A stretch of 64,000 nt of DNA from contig NZ_JAGIAS010000001.1 of NCBI RefSeq assembly GCF_017744695.1, positions 525,013 to 589,012 of the forward strand, read 5' to 3'. The number at the start of each line of letters is the position of its first letter. Position 1 is the first letter of the stretch. The translations under genes and the position numbers were made by a program. Of the stretch, positions 1 through 8,473 are shown one piece after another. The stretch comes from Dyadobacter sp. Its GTDB lineage: Bacteria; Bacteroidota; Bacteroidia; Cytophagales; Spirosomataceae. The notes beneath the pieces are model-generated. The model worked only from the letters and a program-made list of their open reading frames with translations. It searched no databases and was not told the DNA's origin.

Positions 1-21
1 TTTTATCGCATCGCTGATGCG
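1..21 (-). terminator. Hairpin terminator after fecR-like gene
   Basis: On the minus strand a perfect 6-bp stem (CGCATC/GATGCG, bases 7-21) with a 3-nt loop is followed by a short U-rich stretch, 15 bases after the FecR stop codon. It suggests the sigma/FecR transcript ends here and that no TonB receptor gene is co-transcribed at once downstream. The stem is short, so confidence is moderate. Confidence 0.45.
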
Positions 22-35
22 AGTATGTAAGCTTC

Positions 36-1028
36 TTAGTTGTTACAACCTGGCCCATCGATAACGATGCTGCCGTCCGGCCCGACCCGATAAGTGGCGT
101 TGTTAAAAGCGCACATTACTTTTAGTATTTTCTCCAATTCTTCACCCTGGATGGATGTGCCGGTAAAACGGCAGTCCTTCAATTTTGCATTACCGAAACT
201 GATCTTCACATTGAAGTGCTGTCGCAATTGTGCAATAGCCTCACCAAAGCTCACATCTTCAAAATGCAGGTCACTTTGCTGCCACGCAATCACCGCTGCG
301 ACATCAACAGTTGCCTGTAAAGCTTCCTCTTTCAAGGTGTTGAAACTGATCTGCTGGTGAGGGCGAAGTATACCCAGCAATTCATCACCGTTGGCAACGC
401 TCACCTTACCGCGGGTCACCGTAACCTGGATAGTATGTTTGCCTTTGTCCTCCTTGATATTAAATGCGGTACCCAACACTTTTGTCAGCAGGTTACCGGT
501 GTGAATAATAAAGGGTTTGGAAGCGTCATGGTGAATATCAAAATATGCTTCACCGGAGAGGTAAACCTCCCTTGTCCGGCCATTGAATTTTTCAGGATAC
601 TTTAACTCAGACCCGGCATTGATCCACACCCGGCTACCATCAGCGAGCGTAATTGCCTTTTTTTGGTTAATGGGGGCTTGGAGCGCTGTGAGTTGTACAG
701 GATTAAAGAGGTTTTGCAGTAACGGCCATTCCAGGTACAAGGTACAACCGATCAGTAACACCGCTGCGGCAGCTGCAACGCTTTGCCACCACCAACGCTT
801 GCTTTGCGGCAGCGGCACAACTTTAACCTCCGCCTGGCGAATGGTGCTGTTAATGTCGCTGAATACACTGGAAAGCCACTGATCTTTCCCTGATTCATCC
901 AGACTTTGCCATTCCTGATTGGGGCTACCATGCTCCTCCAGCCAGCGTTCCACCAGCTGGTTTTCTTTCTGCGTGGTCTCGCCCTTTAAGTAGCGATCCA
1001 GTAAAGCGACTATTTGTTGGCGACTCAT
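36..1028 (-). CDS. FecR-family anti-sigma factor
   Basis: 330 aa. An N-terminal cytoplasmic region of about 80 aa is followed by one membrane segment (about residues 78-100, starting at a WWWQS motif). The periplasmic part has a FecR domain (about 115-210, with LADGSRVWINAGS and GEAYFDI signatures) and a C-terminal DUF4974-like domain (about 255-325). Proteins of this kind hold a cognate ECF sigma factor until a TonB-dependent outer-membrane receptor signals substrate binding. The partner sigma gene lies just upstream on the same strand, with a 137-bp gap. The usual SusC/TonB receptor is not seen before the window edge, so the inducing substrate cannot be inferred. Confidence 0.93.
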   Translation of the reverse strand: MSRQQIVALLDRYLKGETTQKENQLVERWLEEHGSPNQEWQSLDESGKDQWLSSVFSDINSTIRQAEVKVVPLPQSKRWWWQSVAAAAAVLLIGCTLYLEWPLLQNLFNPVQLTALQAPINQKKAITLADGSRVWINAGSELKYPEKFNGRTREVYLSGEAYFDIHHDASKPFIIHTGNLLTKVLGTAFNIKEDKGKHTIQVTVTRGKVSVANGDELLGILRPHQQISFNTLKEEALQATVDVAAVIAWQQSDLHFEDVSFGEAIAQLRQHFNVKISFGNAKLKDCRFTGTSIQGEELEKILKVMCAFNNATYRVGPDGSIVIDGPGCNN

Positions 1029-1165
1029 TTGCTATCCGTTTCGCAGTAGTCGTTTGAGGTGCCATTTAGTACTATTGGGAAAATGATTTTTTTTAGGCAA
1101 GCATCGTAACGATAATGACCCAGGATCGGTAATGCCCGTTTGAATAGGGAACATGGACGCCTTAT

Positions 1166-1747
1166 TCAGGAAAGCCAGAACATGAATGCGACGGCGGATG
1201 CGCCTGCCAATGAAGTCCGGAGATGTTTTAATGCAGTAGAAAGCTGGTTTTTGACCGTCTGTTCGGAAATCTGCAATTTGTCGGCAATTTCTGTAATACT
1301 TAAATTTTCTTCCCGGCTCAACAAATAAACTTCTTTCACGCGCGGAGATAACTGATTCAGCGATGTCTCGATAATGTGGGTTATTTCTTTTGCCGCTATT
1401 TCCTGCTCAATCGTAATTCCATAGTCGACAGCGAGCGAATCTACCATTGCTGCGTACTCCTCGCGAGTGATGTTTTTCCGAATTTTATCAATTATGCGAT
1501 AGCGGGCGAGTTTAAACAGGTATGCTTTTAAATCGCGGTCAACTTTCAATTCTTTCCTTTCCTGCCAGAGCTTTACAAAAATGTCGTGAATAATATCCCT
1601 GCTATCCTCCAAATCAAATAATTTGGAACTTGCAAAACCTACCAACACAGCTGCATATCGACCGTAAATTTCGGAAAAGGCACTGCTATCGTCTTTTTTT
1701 AAAAGATCGATCAATTGCAAATCGGTGAAGGTTGAATAGGTCGACAT
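1166..1747 (-). CDS. ECF-subfamily RNA polymerase sigma-70 factor
   Basis: 193 aa, the normal length for the Bacteroidota sigma-70 family 1 (FecI-like). Region 2 is at about residues 22-95 (DIIHDIFVKLWQ, then AYLFKLARYRIIDKIRKN). Region 4 is at about 130-180, with a helix-turn-helix read as ITEIADKLQISEQTVKNQL. The C-terminus ends in a short hydrophobic tail (AVAFMFWL), common in this family. It precedes the FecR gene on the minus strand, so the two form the usual sigma/anti-sigma pair. The target promoters are not identifiable here. Confidence 0.94.
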   Translation of the reverse strand: MSTYSTFTDLQLIDLLKKDDSSAFSEIYGRYAAVLVGFASSKLFDLEDSRDIIHDIFVKLWQERKELKVDRDLKAYLFKLARYRIIDKIRKNITREEYAAMVDSLAVDYGITIEQEIAAKEITHIIETSLNQLSPRVKEVYLLSREENLSITEIADKLQISEQTVKNQLSTALKHLRTSLAGASAVAFMFWLS

Positions 1748-1813
1748 GTATTGTTCCTTGTTGCCAGCTTAGCGGCTTACACCTTGTATTTCCTATAAAT
1801 AGTTATGCATAAA

Positions 1814-2914
1814 TTAGCTAGAGGACCGTTCGACCAAACCCAAAGTCGACATCAACTCCCGGGCTGCTACCGCACCGGCACGATTGGCTCCAATAGTGGA
1901 CGCAGACGGACCGTATCCCGGTAAATGGATGCGGGGTTCTTTTGCGACCATCGTTGCCAGCCGACCAGACATGATAATGCCACCGGTTTCTTCCCCGGGT
2001 AAAACGGCTTTCAAATGGTCCAGCGCCCCTCGAAAGCCGGTGTTCCAGAGAATGACATCGGCCTTCTCTTCCCTCCCATCTTCCCATTTAACACCGTCGC
2101 TGGTGATCTCGCTGAACATCGGAAAGCGGTTCAGTACGCCCCTGCGTCTCATGTCTACCACTTCCGGCGAAAGAGGCAGCCCGGTAACGGAAACGACAGA
2201 TGAAGGTAGCAGACCGCTTCTCACCCTTTCTTCCACCATCGCCACGGCATTATGGCCGGCCACATCATCAAAAGGGCCTTCTCTAAAAACGGGCGGGCGG
2301 CGGGTGACCCAGATCGTAGCGGTCACTTTTGAAATCTGGTCGAGTAATTGGATTGCAGATATACCAGCGCCGACCACTACAACGCGCTTTCCCTTGAAAT
2401 AGTCGGCAGTTTTAAAATCTTTTGTATGCAGCTGTTCACCCATGAATAGGTCGGCTCCCGGATAGGCAGGAATGTAAGGGTTTTCCCATGTACCGGTGGC
2501 GTTAATGATCCCCATTGCTGAAAACAGCGTTTTCGACGAGTCTATGTAGAACCGGTCATTGTGGAGGTACACATTTTCTACTTTCACCGGGCGAAATACC
2601 CGGATGCCGAATTTTTGCTCGTAAAGGTCGAAGTAATGAGGCACGGCAATGCTGGCTTGCACAGTCGCGCTGGCCTTATCGAGCGTTTCTTCGAAAGCCA
2701 TTCCCGGCAGATCATGGATCTTGTTTACAGTACTAAGCGTAAGCGATGGCCAACGATATTGCCACGCACCACCCGCTGCCGAAGCCGCGTCGAGTACTAT
2801 GAAATCAGGTCCAATCTCCAACCCCAACTTCTTCAAATGATAAGCTGCGGCCAGGCCGGCCTGGCCTGCACCGATGACCATGATTTTTGTCTTGTATCGA
2901 ATTCTATCTGACAT
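1814..2914 (-). CDS. FAD-dependent NAD(P)-binding monooxygenase/oxidoreductase
   Basis: 366 aa. Two Rossmann dinucleotide motifs are visible: GAGQAG near residue 15 for FAD, and GAGISA near 195 for NAD(P). An ATGTW-like segment near 145 is typical of flavin monooxygenase-like (YhhF/CzcO-type) oxidoreductases. The C-terminal part contains LWNTGF, the usual second FAD contact of this group. The expected reaction is NADPH-dependent oxygenation or reduction of a small organic substrate, which cannot be named. It is followed on the minus strand by the sigma gene after 66 bp. An upstream alpha/beta hydrolase reads the same way but is separated by a strong hairpin. Confidence 0.88.
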   Translation of the reverse strand: MSDRIRYKTKIMVIGAGQAGLAAAYHLKKLGLEIGPDFIVLDAASAAGGAWQYRWPSLTLSTVNKIHDLPGMAFEETLDKASATVQASIAVPHYFDLYEQKFGIRVFRPVKVENVYLHNDRFYIDSSKTLFSAMGIINATGTWENPYIPAYPGADLFMGEQLHTKDFKTADYFKGKRVVVVGAGISAIQLLDQISKVTATIWVTRRPPVFREGPFDDVAGHNAVAMVEERVRSGLLPSSVVSVTGLPLSPEVVDMRRRGVLNRFPMFSEITSDGVKWEDGREEKADVILWNTGFRGALDHLKAVLPGEETGGIIMSGRLATMVAKEPRIHLPGYGPSASTIGANRAGAVAARELMSTLGLVERSSS

Positions 2915-3044
2915 TTATAACTTTTTATGCCCGGCGAAAGCGAAGGTTACTTTGCCGGCGCGGATATCGCGACCACTGAGTCGGTTTGGAAAGATACCAA
3001 ATGGGGAGGTAGGATACCGGGAAGAGAGTTTTCACTATCTCAGG

Positions 3045-3083
3045 ATAGACAGCCGAGCGGGAATGGCCCGTCCGGCTGTCTAT
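3045..3083. terminator. Long hairpin between hydrolase and monooxygenase
   Basis: Near-perfect inverted repeat: AGACAGCCG on the left pairs with CGGCTGTCT on the right, with an inner CGGG/CCCG stem and an AATGG loop. It lies 32 bp past the stop of the minus-strand hydrolase. There is no clear U-tract, so termination is inferred from position and stem strength. Confidence 0.55.
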
Positions 3084-3114
3084 TCTTGACTGACATTAGA
3101 TCAACACCTTGCGC

Positions 3115-3936
3115 TTACCGCGCAATAAATTCCAGGATATCCTTATTGATCGTATCAGCTTCCGTTGTCGGCATTCCGTGCGGAAAGCCTGGATAAGTTA
3201 TCAATGTACCATTCTTTAAAAGCTTGATCGCTTTCAATGCGGTTATTTGATAAGGTACAATCTGATCATCCTCCCCGTGCAGAACCAGTACGGGAACATC
3301 TACATTTCTTAGATCATCGGTAAAGTCCGTCGCAGAAAAAGCCTGAATGCATTCGTAATGCGCCAGTATACTTCCCATCATACCTTGTCGCCACCAATTG
3401 TCGCGCACACCTTGTTTCTCTACTGCTCCCGGCCGGTTATATCCGTAAAAAGCATTTGAAAAATCTTTGAAGTACTGTGGCCTGTCAGTAGCAGTCAGCA
3501 GCCGGATTTCATCGAACACGCCCATTGGTACACCATCCGGGTTGCTTTCCGTCTGCACCATGATCGGCGTCACGGCACTCACCAGCACGGCCTTTGCCAC
3601 CCTTCCCTTCCCGTGCTTGTTGACATAGTGGATCACTTCTCCACCACCTGTCGAATGGCCGACATGTATGGCATCTTTCAGGTCAAGGTGTGCTGCGAGC
3701 TCAGCTACATCGGCAGCATAGGTATCCATCTCATGTCCTTGAAATGTTTGCGAAGACCGGCCATGCCCGCGGCGATCATGAGCAATTACGCGGAAGCCTT
3801 TTTGAAGGAAAAACATCATCTGATTGTCCCAATCATCCCCGGAAAGTGGCCAGCCATGATGAAAAACAATGGGCTGCCCCGTACCCCAATCCTTGTAAAA
3901 CATCTCGGCCCCATCCCTTAATTTCAGCGTGCTCAT
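3115..3936 (-). CDS. Alpha/beta hydrolase, non-heme chloroperoxidase type
   Basis: 273 aa, the usual length for the cofactor-free haloperoxidase/aryl esterase group. The oxyanion region reads FHHGWPLSGDDW (about 25-36). The nucleophile elbow is GHSTGG (Ser about 95), the acid is in LHGEDDQIVP (about 220), and the catalytic His is in PGFPHGMP (about 250). It probably hydrolyses small esters or peroxidises carboxylic acids. It stands alone on the minus strand with no signal peptide. Residue positions are estimates from the reading. Confidence 0.92.
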   Translation of the reverse strand: MSTLKLRDGAEMFYKDWGTGQPIVFHHGWPLSGDDWDNQMMFFLQKGFRVIAHDRRGHGRSSQTFQGHEMDTYAADVAELAAHLDLKDAIHVGHSTGGGEVIHYVNKHGKGRVAKAVLVSAVTPIMVQTESNPDGVPMGVFDEIRLLTATDRPQYFKDFSNAFYGYNRPGAVEKQGVRDNWWRQGMMGSILAHYECIQAFSATDFTDDLRNVDVPVLVLHGEDDQIVPYQITALKAIKLLKNGTLITYPGFPHGMPTTEADTINKDILEFIAR

Positions 3937-4274
3937 ACTTGTTTTAATTTAGAAGTGAAAAATTATCACCTGCAATAACGTAAGAATCGCTTCATATTTC
4001 AAAGACGTAAGTCATTTCAACCGGGCTCAACGGACCGGGGACCGCAAGCTGGCTGTCACGAGAATTCGATATAGAATTCTCTTTTCAAGGTACAAATAGC
4101 TCATCCACTGAAAGGTACTTTTAATGCGCTTGTCGGGCCAGTGCCAGCGCCGGCGGTCAGGGACCTATCTGCTAAATGTTGAGGTTTTCAAAAATATTTT
4201 CTACCATAGAAAACCTGACTAACTTAGGGAATCTATTCTAAGTTACAAACCTCTATCACCCTTAAATCAGACAC
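3937..4274. promoter_or_regulatory. Intergenic region with three inverted repeats before the toxin-like gene
   Basis: No gene is seen in these 338 bp. There are three clean dyads: GAGAATTC/GAATTCTC at 4060-4081 (6-nt spacer), AGGTTTTC/GAAAACCT at 4182-4216 (19-nt spacer), and AACTTAG/CTAAGTT at 4221-4244 (10-nt spacer). The last two sit 31-93 bp before the start codon of the lectin/toxin-like gene and could be operators or leader hairpins. Function is inferred only from symmetry and position. Confidence 0.45.
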
Positions 4275-5984
4275 ATGGCCTTTAAACCGCTTGGAAAACA
4301 GCAGTACTATCTCATCGCCAAACATAGCGGCAAAGCTCTTGGATTCACCTCCAACACCCTTGGCAATGGACTTCGTCAACTGACACTCGACCCTAAGAAC
4401 AACCTTCAGAAATTCCGTTTTGACCCTAGTATTAATTTCCATTGGCTTGTATTGGCTCATTATGACCGCTATGTAGCTATTCACAACAGTTCGCAGGAAG
4501 ACGGCGTACCGGTCATCTTATGGCAATGGGAGCCGACTCAGGAAAATATCCGCTTCCGCCTGGAGCCGGCTGGTGGCGGTTATTATCGCGTAAAAGCAGT
4601 CCATAGCGAGAAATTTTTCGATGTATATCTTGCGAAAACGACTGATGATGCCGGCGTGGTACAACATTCTTTGATGGCATCAGACAACCAACTTTTTAAA
4701 CCAGTACCTGTGATAGACCAGGCGGTGGGGGCTAGTGCCACATCGTATGCTGAGGTGAATGAAATGATCCGGACCGGAGCACTGGGTCTGATAGGTTTGA
4801 TTCCTGACGGTGGGGGTGCACTTAAATTTCTGGTAGGATTGTTCTGGACCGAGCACAATAAACTGGCAGATCTTTGGGACCAGATGAAAAGCTACGTGGA
4901 TCTCCGTATACGCGAACTGCTCAAAGAGGCACAACTGAAACAATTAAGGGAAATGCTGGCAGGACAGTTGAAAGTGCTCAATGAAATCAAAAATTCCCCT
5001 GGTTTAAAAGGGGCGAAACTCGAAGAGGTGATTCTGAAGATAGTGGAAAAAGAACCGCATTTTCTCGAGCAATCCAAAGAAGTATTGCCTTATATGGTAG
5101 GACTAGGCACAATCATGATCACGTTAAGACATATGATGGTAGCCAATTATAAAGACCTGTTCGGTAAAGATCCAGATCAGGAGACACTTGATTCTAATAA
5201 AACCAAGTTAAGGAATAGTATAAAGGAGTACTCAGATGCTGTAAATAAAAGTAAAGCAGAACTGCTGGAATGGCGGATGACCCATGTGAAAGAGCGGAAC
5301 GACGACCAACGGGCAGGTGTGGGATGGACATCTACCGTGCAGGATACGTATGATGGTTGGTCCATGCAATGGCATTTATATGAAAACGGTAACGGTGACG
5401 AAGATTACAAAGAACGTGCACAGAACGCTGTACAGCAGCGCAGAAACCAGGTTAAGATACAATATGAATCTGAGCTGAACGAGTTTTTGCGCGCAGCCAA
5501 ATTCTGGCCCTATTTTGACCCCGGATCAACCCCATATACGGAAACGATCATTAAAAAAGAAGTCGGTTCCTTTGGCGGGCCGTATTCACATAATCCCTTT
5601 ACAGGTGTGGATGGAAAACCGATCACAAAAATTATCGCCTACTCCAACAAAGCAAGTACGCTGTGTGGGCTCGAGGTTTTCTATGATGGTAAATCGTCTG
5701 GCTTGAAAGGTACCAGGGGTACCAATTCGAATAGCATCGTTTTGGAGGAAGGCGAGTATATTACCAGTGTGTACGGGTACCTTCGCAACTTTGTTGAAGG
5801 GGTTTGGTTTACCACCCAAAAAGGGAATACGACAGGCGCCGGCAATCAGGCCCCCCATTACGCACGCCACTTCTTTTGTGCTGATATTGCTGACAGTTTT
5901 AACCCGAAGCTGGCAAAGATCTCCGGTTCATACAACGGCGATACGATAGAACACCTCACCTTCCACTGGGAATATATTGATTAG
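4275..5984 (+). CDS. Cry-like pore-forming toxin flanked by two lectin domains
   Basis: 569 aa with no signal peptide. Residues about 8-145 look like a ricin-type beta-trefoil: repeated YYLIAKHSGKALG / YYRVKAVHSEKFFDV units and QLFKPVPV-type ends. Residues about 155-415 are helical and resemble the N-terminal domain of delta-endotoxins: a hydrophobic GALGLIGLIPDGGG hairpin, then FW..HNKLADLWDQMKSYVD and an amphipathic helix through LREMLAGQLKVLNEI, the position of Cry helix 5. Residues about 425-567 look like a jacalin-type beta-prism lectin (VGSFGGPY, LEEGEYITSVYGY, final FHWEYI). The inferred role is a lectin-targeted pore-forming toxin. Cry domains II and III are replaced by the jacalin-like domain. 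It is monocistronic with an inverted-repeat-rich upstream region. No immunity gene is adjacent. Confidence 0.7.
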   Translation: MAFKPLGKQQYYLIAKHSGKALGFTSNTLGNGLRQLTLDPKNNLQKFRFDPSINFHWLVLAHYDRYVAIHNSSQEDGVPVILWQWEPTQENIRFRLEPAGGGYYRVKAVHSEKFFDVYLAKTTDDAGVVQHSLMASDNQLFKPVPVIDQAVGASATSYAEVNEMIRTGALGLIGLIPDGGGALKFLVGLFWTEHNKLADLWDQMKSYVDLRIRELLKEAQLKQLREMLAGQLKVLNEIKNSPGLKGAKLEEVILKIVEKEPHFLEQSKEVLPYMVGLGTIMITLRHMMVANYKDLFGKDPDQETLDSNKTKLRNSIKEYSDAVNKSKAELLEWRMTHVKERNDDQRAGVGWTSTVQDTYDGWSMQWHLYENGNGDEDYKERAQNAVQQRRNQVKIQYESELNEFLRAAKFWPYFDPGSTPYTETIIKKEVGSFGGPYSHNPFTGVDGKPITKIIAYSNKASTLCGLEVFYDGKSSGLKGTRGTNSNSIVLEEGEYITSVYGYLRNFVEGVWFTTQKGNTTGAGNQAPHYARHFFCADIADSFNPKLAKISGSYNGDTIEHLTFHWEYID

Positions 5985-6350
5985 CTCTCAGGGAAAAGTT
6001 TTACTACTGTCATAGGGGAAGGTTTTACCTAATCAAGGCAGGGCCTTCCTCGACTGGTTGAAGCCGAAAATTTATGTAGTAGCGTGCCGCCGCCACGGTT
6101 CTTCTTCATGTGACAGTTAAAATAGCCGCTTCGGCGATCCGATCATTTCGAGTCTTATCCCGCACCCTCCTGAATCCGGGAAAACTTACATCCTGAACTC
6201 GGACATTCCCTGATTTTTTTTGCATTTTCTTGTAACCTTGTTTCAAAAAGGGAGTTTCCAGTTTTAGTTTAAAACTGATGCAGCAAAGGAGCCCAATATT
6301 TAAACATGGCTCCGCCTGTATAGCAGAGCGTAATCATTCCAACGACCCAG
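5985..6350. other. Intergenic region, no gene seen
   Basis: 366 bp between the toxin-like gene and the serine hydrolase. No coding remnant was recognised in any frame. A GGGRARGTTTTAC-like sequence occurs twice at 5991-6031 as a short imperfect direct repeat. No convincing terminator or TAnnTTTG promoter was found. Confidence 0.4.
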
Positions 6351-7877
6351 ATGAAACTCTCAAAGAAAACCGTTCATGCTATCCTATTCCAGCTATTATT
6401 GACAGTAAATGTAAAAGCCCAGGATATTAATCGTAAACTGGATCTTTACTTCACTCGGCTGGCTAGTAATCAAAAATTTAGCGGCAACATATTAGTGGCC
6501 GACAAAGGCAAAGTGGTGTATGAAAAATCCTTTGGTCATGCCGACTTTTCGACTCACACACCCAATACAAAGAGGATATCTTTTCCAATCGCCTCTATTT
6601 CCAAAACCTTCACAGCAACAGGTATTCTTCAACTTGCCGAACAAGGCAAACTAAAAGTTAACGACCCTGTAAAAAAGTACTTGTCCGATTTTCCTTACCC
6701 ACAGATTACGATCCAACATCTACTCTCTCATTGTTCGGGAATGCCGCCTTACAATGCTTATCTGAATCCCGTTAAAGTGAAAGAGCCAGACAAAATATTC
6801 ACTAACATGGATGTTCTGCCGGCAATGGCAGCGAGTAACACCCCATTAATTTATGAACCTGGCGAAAGGGGCAATTACGACAATGTCAATTATGTCATGC
6901 TGGCCTTGCTCATTGAACACCTTTCTGGTATGACTTATGCTGATTATATACAGCGTAAAGTACTTGATCCCGCTGGCATGAAACACACCCTATTTCTGCC
7001 TCTTTCCCAACAGTTTAATACTGACACTCTGCGTCATTTTTCCTTCCCGCACCTGTATCTTCATTTATATGATCAAGCCCCCGTTAAATGTAATGCCATT
7101 CCCTACGTTCAAAGCTATTGGAGGACATTCTCTCTTTGGGGGTTTGGAGATTATGTAAGTACAGTTGGCGATTTACTGCAATACGATGAAGCCTTGTACA
7201 GCGATCGGTTGCTGAGACGTGAAACATTACATCAAGCCTTCGAACCAGTTACCCTGACAAACGGCAAGCTCCATCCCGATTTATTTGGCCTGGGTTGGGA
7301 AATTGAAAAAGACACTGTCTTGGGAAAAACCGTCTACCATAGCGGAGCGGCTGTCGGTTTGAGCTGCGTCATAATGCGAAATATAACCAGGCATCAAACG
7401 GTTGTTGTCTTCGATAATACCCACACTAATGCCCACGCCATTGGGACAAAAGTTCTAGGGATCTTAAACGGCCAGCCGGTGGAATCACCCAAAATAAGTA
7501 TTGCACGTGTTTACGGGCAGGCTCTTTCAAAACGGGGTATCGATGCCGCCAAAGCAGTGTTTGAAAAGCTCAGAAAAGACACACTCAATTACTATCTGGA
7601 TGAAAAGGAGTTGAATCAATTGGGATACGATTTTCTCGGAAAAGACAACCCGTACCATTTGCCTGAATCACACAGATTTCAAGAGGCGCTAGAGACATTT
7701 AAACTGAATGCTGAACTGTTTCCTTCAAGCTGGAATGTCTACGACAGTTTGGGAGAAGCACTTTTGACCGTCGGCAGAACGGAGGAAGCAGCAACAATGT
7801 ACCAAAAGTCGCTCAAACTCAATCCAAATAACGAGAGTGGAATCAAGGCATTAGAAGCGATAGAAAAAAATAGGTAG
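6351..7877 (+). CDS. Beta-lactamase-fold serine hydrolase with C-terminal TPR
   Basis: 508 aa. An N-terminal signal peptide (about 1-23, ending in VKAQ) predicts export. The class C beta-lactamase/penicillin-binding fold shows the SxxK motif in ASISKT (about 77-82), a YxN-type motif in YDNVNY (about 175), and a C-terminal HSGAAVG in place of the KTG box. Residues about 440-505 form one or two TPR units (WNVYDSLGEALL, AATMYQKSLKLNPNN). It probably acts as a periplasmic esterase or D-aminopeptidase rather than a lactamase. The stop codon is followed in the same frame by an alpha/beta hydrolase remnant. Confidence 0.88.
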   Translation: MKLSKKTVHAILFQLLLTVNVKAQDINRKLDLYFTRLASNQKFSGNILVADKGKVVYEKSFGHADFSTHTPNTKRISFPIASISKTFTATGILQLAEQGKLKVNDPVKKYLSDFPYPQITIQHLLSHCSGMPPYNAYLNPVKVKEPDKIFTNMDVLPAMAASNTPLIYEPGERGNYDNVNYVMLALLIEHLSGMTYADYIQRKVLDPAGMKHTLFLPLSQQFNTDTLRHFSFPHLYLHLYDQAPVKCNAIPYVQSYWRTFSLWGFGDYVSTVGDLLQYDEALYSDRLLRRETLHQAFEPVTLTNGKLHPDLFGLGWEIEKDTVLGKTVYHSGAAVGLSCVIMRNITRHQTVVVFDNTHTNAHAIGTKVLGILNGQPVESPKISIARVYGQALSKRGIDAAKAVFEKLRKDTLNYYLDEKELNQLGYDFLGKDNPYHLPESHRFQEALETFKLNAELFPSSWNVYDSLGEALLTVGRTEEAATMYQKSLKLNPNNESGIKALEAIEKNR

Positions 7878-8027
7878 TATAAAGGGGATCCGTTTAAGGG
7901 CATTGTTGTCATCGTCCATGGATTTAACTCTCACAGCGGGTATTATCAATGGGTGGCGGAACAGCTAACCTCAAACGGGTATGAAACCTACGCGATCGAT
8001 CTGAGAGGGCGTGGAAATTCCACCTAG
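7878..8027 (+). pseudogene. Alpha/beta hydrolase (monoglyceride lipase-like) N-terminal remnant
   Basis: Directly after the TAG of the preceding gene and in the same frame, 49 codons read as the start of a lysophospholipase/monoacylglycerol lipase: KGIVVIVHGFNSHSGYY, then YAIDLRGRGNS, then a stop. There is no start codon and the nucleophile elbow and all later parts are missing. This is a truncated remnant left by deletion. In-frame placement after a stop could be chance or the trace of a fusion. Confidence 0.7.
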
Positions 8028-8044
8028 TGCCGCATGCGCATGTG

Positions 8045-8430
8045 CTTAAATTGAAGAACGAAGACTTTTCCCGGGACCAGGCAGTCGTTGCGTCCCCGAT
8101 CTGTTCTGCAAACATCCGCTTGCCTCCCGCATGCACCGATACCGCTTTTTCTCCTTTTCCGTATCCGAAGCGCTGTTCCCCTCTGAAAAGAGAAGCGTAT
8201 AATTAAGTCGGTGTTTGAATCGATAGCCGCGGAACCGGGAACACAGATTGACCATTTCAGCCAGGACGTCCTCGTCTCGCAGATCGAGCTGTTGCTTCAC
8301 CATTGTAATCGCTTTTACAACCGGCAATTTCTGACACGTAACGTGATTTACCACGATCTGATTGACTTTTCACAGAAGCTCGTAATCTTCCTTTTTACTA
8401 CAACCTCGCGACTTTTGGATACATCCGCTA
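8045..8430 (+). pseudogene. AraC-family regulator remnant (effector and linker region)
   Basis: Plus-strand reading follows the middle of the AraC paralogs in this window: KHPLASRMHRYRFFSFSVSE and ALFPSEKRSV, then after a frameshift near 8200 SQDVLVSQIELLLHHCNRFY and NRQFLTRNVI. These match the HPDFL...LASKIKRYEFFGY, EALFLSDKE and ETLLKYAERFYQRQFITRR segments of the intact gene at 9.7 kb. The DNA-binding domain is absent. At least one frameshift and a stop are present, so it is not functional. Confidence 0.75.
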
Positions 8431-8473
8431 ATTGACATCGGCGGAACTTTGTATCAACAACAGCGAGAAAAAT

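Noticed and set aside
1884-2402. 172-codon plus-strand open frame
   Set aside because: Antisense to the flavin monooxygenase gene, with no family motif; its composition follows from the opposite-strand codon pattern.
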